Made by a program: the position numbers and the translations under genes
In this document: positions 6,731 to 12,977 of the stretch, in pieces
Layout: the number at the start of each line of letters is the position of its first letter
Numbering within the stretch: the stretch's first letter is position 1
The notes under the pieces: generated by a model
Database searches by the model: none
Told to the model about the DNA's origin: nothing
What the model saw: the letters and a program-made list of their open reading frames with translations, nothing else
Source of the DNA: a virus
Reading direction: 5' to 3' (one strand)
Virus record (IMG/VR): IMGVR_UViG_3300043772_000643
Coordinates: 1-31,080 of that record
Length of the DNA stretch: 31,080 nucleotides

Positions 6731-6935
6731 ACGCGACATGATCGCCAAAGTCTTTAAACAAGGCGTAGAGGCTATTCATCGCTGGTGGGCTAGGTCGGTG
6801 TTTACCATCGCCCTGATGATACTGAGCTACTACATTGGCGCTGTTCAAACTGAGAGCCGTATAGCCGCTGATTGCAGGTTTGCTGCGGCCTTCAGGGTGG
6901 ACATTCAGGCGTTTACTTGCCAGAGGAAACTATGA
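6714..6935 (+). CDS. Small membrane protein with one transmembrane helix (GTG start)
   Basis: A 73-aa protein if begun at GTG 6714, which has GAAGAGG six bases upstream; an ATG at 6738 gives 65 aa but lacks a visible site. After a basic stretch EAIHRWWAR there is a hydrophobic helix SVFTIALMILSYYIGAV (about residues 27-43). The C-terminal part has ADCRFAAAFRVDIQAFTC, with two cysteines that may be bonded if it lies in the periplasm. It overlaps the next gene by ATGA. Similar single-helix proteins are common in phage early regions; the function is unknown. Confidence 0.6.
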   Translation: MIAPSERDMIAKVFKQGVEAIHRWWARSVFTIALMILSYYIGAVQTESRIAADCRFAAAFRVDIQAFTCQRKL

Positions 6936-7132
6936 CGAGAGATGACATCATGAGGATGGCGCGGGAAACAGACTGTCTTGACGATCAGCATTACGGTTCA
7001 GTATGGGCAGATAAACTAGAACGCTTTGCCAACCTAGTCGCAGCCGCAGAGCGAGAGGAATGTGCAAAAGTGTGTGATGCGCGTGATGCTGCTTACTGTG
7101 CTTTTGCTATCCGCGAAAGAGGTGCGCCATGA
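6932..7132 (+). CDS. Small conserved phage protein, unknown function
   Basis: A 66-aa protein starting MTRDDIMRMARETDCLDDQ. It has a long amphipathic helix WADKLERFANLVAAAEREEC, then AKVCDARDAAYCAFAIRERG. The pattern of a helix ending AAAEREECAKVC recurs in many phage early genes of unknown role. The ATG at 6932 overlaps the previous stop (ATGA) and follows GAGGAAA, which favours it over an in-frame ATG at 6872. It overlaps the following peptide gene by ATGA too. Confidence 0.7.
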   Translation: MTRDDIMRMARETDCLDDQHYGSVWADKLERFANLVAAAEREECAKVCDARDAAYCAFAIRERGAP

Positions 7133-7221
7133 TTGATAAATGGTTTTTTTTTGCGGCGTGTCTATATGTTATCAACGCTATTGGTTGGATGGTCTTTATT
7201 ATTTGGAAAGGGTGGCTATGA
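7129..7221 (+). CDS. 30-aa membrane peptide
   Basis: MIDKWFFFAACLYVINAIGW followed by MVFIIWKGWL is a single hydrophobic helix. Both ends overlap neighbours by the four bases ATGA (start 7129 with the stop at 7132; stop 7221 with the ATG at 7218). An AGAGGTGC site precedes it. Its exact fit in the coupled chain is the main reason to believe it is translated. Confidence 0.55.
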   Translation: MIDKWFFFAACLYVINAIGWMVFIIWKGWL

Positions 7222-7475
7222 CCATCACACTAACCCGCGAGGAAGCGCAGCAGCTATTAGAAGTGTTTGAATTGTTTTTAGAAGAAGCTGAAGACGTTAC
7301 CACCCTTGAAAATAACTTAGTCAAAATGCTCCGCACCCGAATAGCGCAGCCTGAACGCGAATGGCAAGGGCTTACGGATGACGAGATCATGGATTTGTGC
7401 GCGGCACAGTGGGCCTCACATCCGATTGAGGTTGCGCGAATAATCGAAGCCAAGCTGAAGGAAAAGAACGCTTGA
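7218..7475 (+). CDS. Small acidic phage protein, unknown function
   Basis: An 85-aa protein starting MTITLTREEAQQLLEVFELF. It is acidic and helical in its first half (FLEEAEDVTTLENNLVKML), followed by EREWQGLTDDEIMDLC, a module that recurs in many small phage proteins, and a C-terminal helix ARIIEAKLKEKNA. The ATG at 7218 overlaps the stop of the membrane peptide and follows GAAAGGGTGG. Its stop overlaps the TTG start of the next frame. Confidence 0.7.
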   Translation: MTITLTREEAQQLLEVFELFLEEAEDVTTLENNLVKMLRTRIAQPEREWQGLTDDEIMDLCAAQWASHPIEVARIIEAKLKEKNA

Positions 7476-7588
7476 ACACCTTTCAAATCATAACTTTTAT
7501 CGGTGCTGCTTTAGTGGGTGCTGGTGGGCTAGTAGCAATTATTGTCCTGTTGCTATCAGTCTTATTGTGGGATCAGGACGAAAACTAA
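7472..7588 (+). CDS. 38-aa membrane peptide (TTG start)
   Basis: Begins at TTG 7472 overlapping the previous TGA (TTGA), with GAAGGAAAAG ahead of it. MNTFQIITFIGAALVGAGGL and VAIIVLLLSVLLW form a hydrophobic segment of about 28 residues with a glycine-rich middle, then an acidic tail DQDEN. It is probably an inner-membrane peptide. The rare start and small size keep confidence moderate; the third such peptide in this transcript supports it. Confidence 0.5.
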   Translation: MNTFQIITFIGAALVGAGGLVAIIVLLLSVLLWDQDEN

Positions 7589-7600
7589 CTGGGGCTAAAT

Positions 7601-8494
7601 ATGAGTGACTTTTCACCCGAAGTGCGTAATAACGCATTGTGGTCTAACGATGCACGCCGTTTTGTTGAAGGTAGAAGCGGTGAGGTTTACGCTGAGAAGA
7701 TTGGCGTCAAACCTTTAGATGACTTATCCAACGTAGAAGCTGTGCAAATGGGTTTAGTGATGCAAGAACCCATTATGAAAGAGTTTGCACGCAGACAACG
7801 CATCAATTTCAAAGATGCTGACTACTCCCTGTACCACCCGCAACATAGCTTTCTTGCCTCACACTTTGATTACATTTCAGAGGATGGGCAGACACTCTAT
7901 GAGGTCAAGAATCTCGGTATCCACCAGCGCAAGAAGTACGGCGATGATGGTACAACTGACATTGACACAGGCTATCGCGTGCAATGCCTGCATGAATCCT
8001 TAGTCCACCGTATCCCTAACGTAGTCTTAGTGGTCTGCTTTGGCGGTCAGGAAATCTGCCACTATCCACAACATTTCTCAGAGGAACATTGGGATTTACA
8101 CGCCAGAGAGATGGCACAGTTTTGGGGGCGCATCAAGGCTAGAAACTTTGACCCTGAAACGATGGGTGATGCTGCCAAGATTGTCTATAAGGAAGACAAT
8201 GGCAACAGCCTGTTAGCCAATCAGGAATTGGAAAACATTTGCGAGATGCTGAAGATCGTCAAAGAACAGCGCAAAGCATTAGAAGCGCAGGAAGATGCCC
8301 TAGCTGCCAAAGTGCAAGGCTACATGATGGAAGCCAGCCAACTGGCTACCTATGACGGGCGAATCCTAGCCACTTGGAAGGCCAGCAAATCGACTAAATC
8401 TTTTTCTAAAGACTTGTTCCGCAATGCCATGCCAGAGATGTATGACAAGTTTGTGGTCGAGCAACCGGGTTCCCGCCGTTTTCTTTTGAAGTGA
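7601..8494 (+). CDS. YqaJ-type viral recombinase (5'-3' exonuclease)
   Basis: A 297-aa nuclease of the YqaJ/lambda-exonuclease fold that chews DNA ends to leave single strands for annealing. Residues: SNDARRFVEGRSG at 15-27, a glutamate region GLVMQEPIMKEFARR (51-65), the metal-binding aspartate in ASHFDY (Asp90), the ExK motif YEVKN (Glu101, Lys103), and YRVQCLHE, the QxxxE-like helix that follows in this family. The C-terminal third (about 205-245) is a charged coiled coil, then a beta-rich end with DGRILATWK. It begins after CTGGGGCTAAAT. The gene for its likely annealing partner lies one gene downstream, the common phage recombination pair. Confidence 0.88.
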   Translation: MSDFSPEVRNNALWSNDARRFVEGRSGEVYAEKIGVKPLDDLSNVEAVQMGLVMQEPIMKEFARRQRINFKDADYSLYHPQHSFLASHFDYISEDGQTLYEVKNLGIHQRKKYGDDGTTDIDTGYRVQCLHESLVHRIPNVVLVVCFGGQEICHYPQHFSEEHWDLHAREMAQFWGRIKARNFDPETMGDAAKIVYKEDNGNSLLANQELENICEMLKIVKEQRKALEAQEDALAAKVQGYMMEASQLATYDGRILATWKASKSTKSFSKDLFRNAMPEMYDKFVVEQPGSRRFLLK

Positions 8495-8501
8495 GGCTGA
8501 C

Positions 8502-8849
8502 ATGGATGAATTAAAACGCTTAGAAGCAATGACAGAAGCATTGATTGAGAAGTCGCCAAGTGCAAAAGAAGCGCTGGATAGTATTTTAAAACGAAGGCAG
8601 GCACACGGCGCAAAACCTGTCATTCGGGAAGTGCGCAGGTATCAGCAGGCAGTAGCAGGAATGAAAAGCATTATGAATATGTATGCCTCCAAAGTTTTGG
8701 ATGACAACGTAGAGTCTTTGCTACAAGGCGATAACTTTGATTATGAAGAGCAAATACCGAGAGCAATCGCTGGAATGCTGCACATTATCCAGATTGATAT
8801 GGCTGACTTATTAGAAACGTATGCGGACTTGGAGGTGTCAAATGAGTAA
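8502..8849 (+). CDS. Hypothetical protein between the exonuclease and annealing-protein genes
   Basis: A 115-aa, mostly helical, charged protein, starting MDELKRLEAMTEALIEKSPS. A mid-section has KRRQAHGAKPVIREVRRYQQ, and the acidic end has DMADLLETYADLEVSNE. It starts 8 bp after the exonuclease and overlaps the next gene by 8 bp, so the three products are made together. It may be an accessory recombination factor on the basis of place alone; no domain is recognised. Confidence 0.7.
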   Translation: MDELKRLEAMTEALIEKSPSAKEALDSILKRRQAHGAKPVIREVRRYQQAVAGMKSIMNMYASKVLDDNVESLLQGDNFDYEEQIPRAIAGMLHIIQIDMADLLETYADLEVSNE

Positions 8850-9687
8850 CGTAGTCAACATGGCAGGGGAGTCGGCAATGGTCGCACTTGATCCTGCTAT
8901 CCAATCATCCATTGTGTTGCGTGGTGACTTATCTGGACTGAACGAGGATCAGAAGAAAGAGTATTACTTGTATCGCTGCCGCCAAGTTGGTCTTGATCCA
9001 GCCGCTAAACCCTTTGACTTGCTAACACTCAATGGAAAACAAATCCTTTACGCGAACGCAGGAGCTACTCAACAGCTTTGTGCGCTCCACAAACTTTCCA
9101 CTCAGATTACGCATCGGGAACGTGTGGATGGAATTTACATTGTCTCCGTCCGATGCACGGGCGCTGACGGTAGAGTTTCAGAAAATCAAGGCGCAGTGGA
9201 TGTTTCAACCCTTGTCGGCGAGAGATTGGCTAATGCCATCCTTAAAGCGACTACGAAAGCAATACGCAGGTCGGTTCTTGCACATTGTGGACTCGGAATG
9301 CTTGATGAAACTGAAGTTGAAACCATCCCGGAAGCGCGTAAAGAGCCTCTGATCGTACCGCAAGCAGTCGCACCCATCGAAGTACCTGCACCACCACCAA
9401 AGCCCACCACAGGCGTGGCTTTCATGGTGCCGGGAAAGACCGAAGCCTATGCCTACCATGCCAACGACGATGAGTTTGTCAATGGCTACTTGGATATGGT
9501 CACAAGCATCATGGCAAGCGGGAAGCTAAACGCTGCCGAGAAGCTGGCAAAGATCACAGCACTAGAAGGCGCTAATGACTTTGTGCTTGGCATGATTGAA
9601 GCTGAGAAGCCAGTGCTGTTCGAGGTATGGACTAAGGGCGTGAAAAGGGCGAAGGAGGATTGCGATCAGCAGATAAAAAAGGGTTGA
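8842..9687 (+). CDS. Putative ssDNA-annealing recombinase (phage RecT/Rad52-like role)
   Basis: A 281-aa protein. The N-terminal 180 residues match a pattern seen in phage proteins paired with YqaJ exonucleases: DQKKEYYLYRCRQVGLDP, then KPFDLLTLNGKQILYANAGA, GADGRVSENQGAVDVSTLVG, and ANAILKATTKAIRRSVLAHC followed by GLGMLDETEV. A proline-rich linker (APIEVPAPPPKP) leads to a small helical C-terminal domain. The expected role is annealing the single strands made by the exonuclease. The start at 8842 is set by TTGGAGGTG; an upstream in-frame ATG at 8821 is inside the previous gene. The role is inferred from pattern and context; the fold was not tested. Confidence 0.6.
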   Translation: MSNVVNMAGESAMVALDPAIQSSIVLRGDLSGLNEDQKKEYYLYRCRQVGLDPAAKPFDLLTLNGKQILYANAGATQQLCALHKLSTQITHRERVDGIYIVSVRCTGADGRVSENQGAVDVSTLVGERLANAILKATTKAIRRSVLAHCGLGMLDETEVETIPEARKEPLIVPQAVAPIEVPAPPPKPTTGVAFMVPGKTEAYAYHANDDEFVNGYLDMVTSIMASGKLNAAEKLAKITALEGANDFVLGMIEAEKPVLFEVWTKGVKRAKEDCDQQIKKG

Positions 9688-9923
9688 AGCCAGCCAGCGG
9701 CAAGGGGCAATCAGCCATGATCCTCGATCACTTGCAGCAAGGTGATGGCATTACAGCCCTTGATAGCCTAAGACTGTACGGCGTGCTACGGCTGGCGGCA
9801 CGCATTGAAGAACTTAGGAAAGATGGACACACCATCGTGACGCAAACGGTGCGTGTTGGCAGGAAAGAGATAGCACGTTATTCATTAGTTAAGGAGAAGC
9901 AACATGGATCGACCAGACATTGA
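9660..9923 (+). CDS. Winged helix-turn-helix protein (phage HTH domain)
   Basis: An 87-aa frame. The domain GQSAMILDHLQQGDGITALD, SLRLYGVLRLAARIEELRKD and a C-terminal strand pair (VGRKEIARYSLV) looks like the small helix-turn-helix family (PF14090-type) often found by phage replication genes. The start is unclear: TTG 9660 has GAAGGAGG too close, TTG 9684 overlaps the previous stop, and ATG 9717 is preceded by AAGGGGCAATCAGCC, this phage's usual site, but would cut the first helix. I list the longest form. It may act as a regulator or replication accessory factor. Confidence 0.65.
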   Translation: MRSADKKGLKPASGKGQSAMILDHLQQGDGITALDSLRLYGVLRLAARIEELRKDGHTIVTQTVRVGRKEIARYSLVKEKQHGSTRH

Positions 9924-10185
9924 ACGCAAGATGGGTACAGGGGTACTACTGAGCAACCGTAACAAGAAGTCGCCTAGTAGTCCTGACTGGCGTGGTGAAC
10001 TTAAGGTATCTGAACACTACGCTCCGGGTGACACAATCAAGCTGGCAGCATGGACTAAGGACACGAAAGGGGGTGCGCTAATTTCGATCAAAGAAGATAC
10101 TTGGGTGCCACCTGAGAGTACCGGCCCCGGCAATGTCAACCCTTTCCCTAGCAAGCGGAAAGATGATTCTGATATTCCCTTCTGA
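9904..10185 (+). CDS. Small protein with SSB-like acidic C-terminal tip
   Basis: A 93-aa protein with a compact beta-rich body: NKKSPSSPDWRGELKVSEHY, then GDTIKLAAWTKDTKGGALIS and IKEDTWVPP, followed by a flexible Pro/Gly-rich linker and the ending KRKDDSDIPF. Bacterial single-strand binding proteins end in DDDIPF, the peptide that recruits replication and repair enzymes. The body is too short for a full OB fold of usual SSB size (about 110 residues) but could be a reduced one. Its place after the recombination genes fits a DNA-binding role. It starts after AAGGAGAAGCAAC and overlaps the previous gene by 20 bp. Confidence 0.65.
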   Translation: MDRPDIERKMGTGVLLSNRNKKSPSSPDWRGELKVSEHYAPGDTIKLAAWTKDTKGGALISIKEDTWVPPESTGPGNVNPFPSKRKDDSDIPF

Positions 10186-10195
10186 TGGAGGTCAC

Positions 10196-10342
10196 ATGAA
10201 ATATTTGATAGCGCTCTGGTTAGCCGTTACCGCACCACTGGTTTGGGCAAGCTGCACCTACAATACCTACTGCGATCAAGGTAGGTGTGTTACTTGTACA
10301 ACCTGCTGCTACGGCTCCAGTTGTCAGACCAACTGTTATTAA
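10196..10342 (+). CDS. Cysteine-rich exported peptide
   Basis: A 48-aa pre-peptide. MKYLIALWLAVTAPLVWA is a clear signal peptide with likely cleavage after residue 18. The mature part is about 30 residues with eight cysteines (SCTYNTYCDQGRCVTCTTCC and on to QTNCY), including adjacent CC and CxxC, so it is probably disulfide-bonded in the periplasm. The residue three before the first Cys is Trp, a poor lipobox, so a lipoprotein is less likely. A strong GGAGGT site fixes the start at 10196. The function is unknown; periplasmic superinfection exclusion or envelope inhibition are possibilities. Confidence 0.65.
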   Translation: MKYLIALWLAVTAPLVWASCTYNTYCDQGRCVTCTTCCYGSSCQTNCY

Positions 10343-10428
10343 CTCTTTTGGGGGAAAGCGGATGCTGGTTTGATGATTAACAAATCGTCAAGGATAGAGC
10401 CAGACGCAGCGAGTACCCCACCCCCACC

Positions 10429-10788
10429 ATGAGCAAACTTAACAGGCAGCGTGGCGCAAGCTATGAACGTGAAGTCGCCAATGCAATATTTGATCAACTA
10501 GGCATACGCATTCGACGGAACCTAAAGCAGTATCAGGTGTCCGATGAAGGTGACTTAATCCTTGGCAAATATCTCATTGAATGCAAACGCAGACGCAAGA
10601 TTGCAGTGTATGATTTTATGGAGCAAGCAGAGAAGGCTTGCGAGATAGGTCAAATACCCCTTGTAATCATGCGCGAGGATGGCAATAAGTCTTTAGCCAT
10701 GCTCCGACTTTCCGACTTGCTGACTCTGTTAGGTAACGAATTAACCCCCCATCAGCCACAGGATGAACCTTCGCCTGAAGGTAGTTAG
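10429..10788 (+). CDS. PD-(D/E)XK nuclease, Holliday-junction-resolvase-like
   Basis: A 119-aa protein of the size of archaeal-type Hjc or phage resolvases. It begins with the family helix RQRGASYEREVANAIFDQLG (catalytic Glu in YERE about 13-15), followed by DEGDLILGKYLIECKRRR with Asp42 and the Glu51-x-Lys53 pair. A helix DFMEQAEKACEIGQIPLVIM and the strand for packing complete the fold. It would resolve branched DNA after recombination or before packaging. The C-terminal tail (PHQPQDEPSPEGS) is disordered. The gene stands alone, 86 bp after the cysteine-rich peptide gene. Confidence 0.75.
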   Translation: MSKLNRQRGASYEREVANAIFDQLGIRIRRNLKQYQVSDEGDLILGKYLIECKRRRKIAVYDFMEQAEKACEIGQIPLVIMREDGNKSLAMLRLSDLLTLLGNELTPHQPQDEPSPEGS

Positions 10789-10842
10789 GAGCGTTGCGGG
10801 GCGCAGCGTCACTGTGGCACGCCCCACCCTTACGGAGATCAC

Positions 10843-11571
10843 ATGGAAAAGCAGAAACATATCTTTATTGCAACACCTATGTATGGCGGGCAATGCACAG
10901 GTGTATTTGTTCAGTCGTTGATTAACTTGATTGGCGTGCTAGGTAGCAAAGGTTACAAGACTTCTTGCTCCTTCATGTTTAATGAAAGCCTGATTACTCG
11001 CGCACGTTGCAATATGGCGCACCAATTCCTGCAAGGTGATGCTGATTACCTACTTTGGATTGACGCTGACATCAAGTTTCGGGCAGAAGATGCAGTCAAA
11101 ATGCTTGAAGCCGATGTTGATGTCATAGGTGGAATCTATCCAAAGAAGGAAATCAATTGGGATATGGTTAAACAAGCTGTGCTGGATGGCAAAGACAACT
11201 TGCACAACCACACAGGCAGCTTCGTAGTTAATCTTCTGGAAGGCGAATCTTCCATCACCGTGCCAGTAGATCAGCCGTGTGAGGTATCAGCCCTTGGCAC
11301 AGGCTTCATGCTGGTCAAGCGTGATGTCTTTGAGCAATTGAAGCCTCACACAGACACTTACGTTAGCGACATGACACACTTGGCAGGGCAGGAAATCTAC
11401 GCTTTCTTCCTTGATCCCATTGATCCAAAGAGCAAACGCTTGTTGTCAGAGGATTACTTCTTTTGTCACCAGTGGCGCAAAATTGGCGGCAAGATTTATG
11501 CAGCGCCTTGGTGCCAAATGGGTCACATGGGAACGTACCTGTTTGAAGGCGGCTTGATGGGTAGTGAGTAA
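10843..11571 (+). CDS. GT-A-fold glycosyltransferase-like protein
   Basis: A 242-aa protein with a nucleotide-sugar-transferase layout. It has an N-terminal strand HIFIATPMYGGQCTG, then FNESLITRARCNMAHQFLQG, and YLLWIDADIKFRAEDAVKML with the metal-binding DAD motif (about 74-76). Later come VDVIGGIYPKK, SALGTGFMLVKRDVFE and SEDYFFCHQWRKIGGKIYAA with a conserved acidic pair. No signal peptide or membrane helix is seen. It is the last rightward gene and starts after a TACGGAGATCAC site. It may modify phage DNA, a capsid protein or host glycan; the substrate is unknown. Confidence 0.72.
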   Translation: MEKQKHIFIATPMYGGQCTGVFVQSLINLIGVLGSKGYKTSCSFMFNESLITRARCNMAHQFLQGDADYLLWIDADIKFRAEDAVKMLEADVDVIGGIYPKKEINWDMVKQAVLDGKDNLHNHTGSFVVNLLEGESSITVPVDQPCEVSALGTGFMLVKRDVFEQLKPHTDTYVSDMTHLAGQEIYAFFLDPIDPKSKRLLSEDYFFCHQWRKIGGKIYAAPWCQMGHMGTYLFEGGLMGSE

Positions 11572-11598
11572 AAAACCCCCGCCAGAGGAAGGCGGGGG
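11570..11598 (-). terminator. Terminator of the late leftward operon
   Basis: CCCCCGCC (11576-11583) pairs with GGCGGGGG (11591-11598) around a 7-base loop. The A run at 11570-11575 reads as a T run on the minus strand, so it ends leftward transcription, just past the last late gene. It overlaps the stop codon of the convergent rightward gene. A further weak stem (11602-11607 with 11617-11622) has no T run on either strand. Confidence 0.85.
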
Positions 11599-11631
11599 AA
11601 AGCCTAGAAGGGAAGGCTAGGCCAGCAGAAC

Positions 11632-11784
11632 TTATCTCTTAGTCTTGCGTGCAGTCTTGGCAGACTTGCGGAATGCAGCATCGGTGGGCGCACCTTTACT
11701 TCCCGGCTTTCTCATGCGCTCACCACTTCCCGCTTTGATTCTTTCCTGTTTAGCATTGATGTTTGCGTATAGTCCTGTCTTCAT
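11632..11784 (-). CDS. Small basic conserved phage protein
   Basis: A 50-aa, very basic protein: MKTGLYANINAKQERIKAGS, then GERMRKPGSKGAPTDAAFRK and SAKTARKTKR. Proteins with the string GLYANIN...IKAGSGE.MRKPGSKGAPT are widespread in tailed phages near lysis or virion genes; their role is unknown to me, perhaps nucleic-acid binding given the charge. The ATG overlaps the stop of the upstream methyltransferase (ATGA). It is the last gene before the late terminator. Confidence 0.8.
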   Translation of the reverse strand: MKTGLYANINAKQERIKAGSGERMRKPGSKGAPTDAAFRKSAKTARKTKR

Positions 11785-12293
11785 TTGATCCCCCAAAAGT
11801 AAAGGTCATGGCAATCTGAGTTAGTGCTGAACTCATACCGCTTGAACACGCTTAAATCTATTTCCCGCCGCACATCTTCTTCAGTTAGATTGGCGTAGTA
11901 GTCACCGCAGAATGGCGCATCTTGTGGGCTAGTCCTGCGTGTACCGTGTTCTTTGCGTCCAGTGGTAGCGCAGCTAAAGAATACCAAACCTGACGCCATC
12001 CTGATCATATTTTTTAGCGTCGCCACCCACTCAGGGTTATGCTCAAAACACTCACAGCTTGCCACAACGTCGAAAGCACCATCTTCATAGGTGAGGTCTT
12101 CCCCTCTAGCCACCACATCAACGTCGGCTCCCTCGCCAAGATCAACCCCAACATAGGTGCATTTCTCAAAGAATGGTCTGATTGAACCGTTGATATTTAG
12201 ACTGCCTATTTCCAGCACATTCTTGCCAACAAAGTATTCTGGAAACTTAAACCGCAGATTTGCAACAAAGTCTATTTGTGCTGGATGACTCAT
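11781..12293 (-). CDS. Class I SAM-dependent methyltransferase
   Basis: A 170-aa protein with the Rossmann methyltransferase signature. It has motif I NVLEIGSLNINGS (about 25-37), an acidic end of strand 2 in TYVGVDLGEGADVDVV, and motif IV/V FDVVASCECFEHNPEW. The substrate is unknown; it lacks the DPPY/NPPY motif of DNA adenine methyltransferases, so a protein, sugar or small-molecule target is likelier. The ATG at 12293 overlaps the stop of the upstream gene and follows AAGAAGGTGG. A GTG four codons earlier is an alternative. Confidence 0.8.
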   Translation of the reverse strand: MSHPAQIDFVANLRFKFPEYFVGKNVLEIGSLNINGSIRPFFEKCTYVGVDLGEGADVDVVARGEDLTYEDGAFDVVASCECFEHNPEWVATLKNMIRMASGLVFFSCATTGRKEHGTRRTSPQDAPFCGDYYANLTEEDVRREIDLSVFKRYEFSTNSDCHDLYFWGIK

Positions 12294-12553
12294 CGGCAGT
12301 TCCACCTTCTTAGTGACGCCTTTGCCCGTGTAGCTGGCCCTTTAGCCTTACGCACTACACCAGCCATACGCGCACAGAAACTAGCCTTGCGGCCTGCATC
12401 CTTCTTAGTCCTTGGATTCGGCGCAGGGGGCTTTAGATTGCTGCCAGTCTCACGGTTAAGTTTGGCTCTGCCTTTTGCAGTCAGGCCAGCACCCTTGCTA
12501 ACAGGTAGCTTCTCGCCCCTGCCTATCGACAAACTAGGATTTTTTCGGGGCAT
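12290..12553 (-). CDS. Conserved phage protein resembling DUF6321
   Basis: An 87-aa basic protein starting MPRKNPSLSIGRGEKLPVSK. The strings GAGLTAKGRAKLNRETGSNL, KPPAPNPRTKKDAGRKASFC and ARMAGVV...RAKASLRRWNC are typical of a small conserved phage/bacterial family (DUF6321 from memory) with no known activity. The Cys and basic residues could bind nucleic acid. The ATG at 12553 is preferred, with AAAGGAAC nine bases upstream. It overlaps the endolysin gene by 20 bp and the methyltransferase by ATGA. Confidence 0.78.
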   Translation of the reverse strand: MPRKNPSLSIGRGEKLPVSKGAGLTAKGRAKLNRETGSNLKPPAPNPRTKKDAGRKASFCARMAGVVRKAKGPATRAKASLRRWNCR

Positions 12554-12977
12554 AAGGACGGGTTCCTTTTTTATCAATAATCAGCGCCATCTTGCGAGGC
12601 TGCTTGCCTTCAGGGGCAATGCTAACGTGCGTCCAGCTATCAAACTCTCTGATCACTTGATCAAAAGGCAACTTAGCTGCAATGATTGCCTGACAGATTT
12701 GATCAGGCGTCATGCCAGCAACCCGAATATCTGCTGCCTGTCCTTTGCAATGCTGGCTTGTCTTGCTACCACCAACGCTTGCATTCACCTCTGGCGCACG
12801 ATACGCCGAGTTAATGCGCACGCCCTTGCCAACCGCTGTTCTTACATCTTCTAAAAACAAAGCCAACCGCTTTAGGTCAAACAAGGCATCATTATCTGGC
12901 GTGTTATTCAAGCCTTTCCGTGCTGCGGTTTCGCTTACCGTCAACTCTTCTAGCGTGAAATGCTCAGACAGTTTCAT
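12534..12977 (-). CDS. Endolysin, peptidase M15 family
   Basis: A 147-aa peptidoglycan peptidase of the M15A type, which cuts peptide cross-bridges to release progeny. The N-terminus KLSEHFTLEELTVSETAARK is the family's usual start. Metal ligands appear at His76 in SKTSQHCKGQAADIR, Asp83 in the same motif, and His117 in WTHVSI. No signal peptide is present, so it needs a holin to cross the inner membrane, and the gene next upstream codes for one. Start ATG overlaps the holin stop (ATGA). Length fits a single-domain enzyme without a wall-binding domain. Confidence 0.88.
   Translation of the reverse strand: MKLSEHFTLEELTVSETAARKGLNNTPDNDALFDLKRLALFLEDVRTAVGKGVRINSAYRAPEVNASVGGSKTSQHCKGQAADIRVAGMTPDQICQAIIAAKLPFDQVIREFDSWTHVSIAPEGKQPRKMALIIDKKGTRPYAPKKS

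Noticed and set aside
9032-9459. Open frames inside 9032-9459 on both strands
   Set aside because: They fall within the annealing-protein gene in wrong frames, have odd composition and no ribosome site.
10798-10825. GC-rich hairpin GGGGCG/CGCCCC before the 10843 gene as a terminator
   Set aside because: The stem is only 6 bp with a 16-base loop and no T run follows on either strand.
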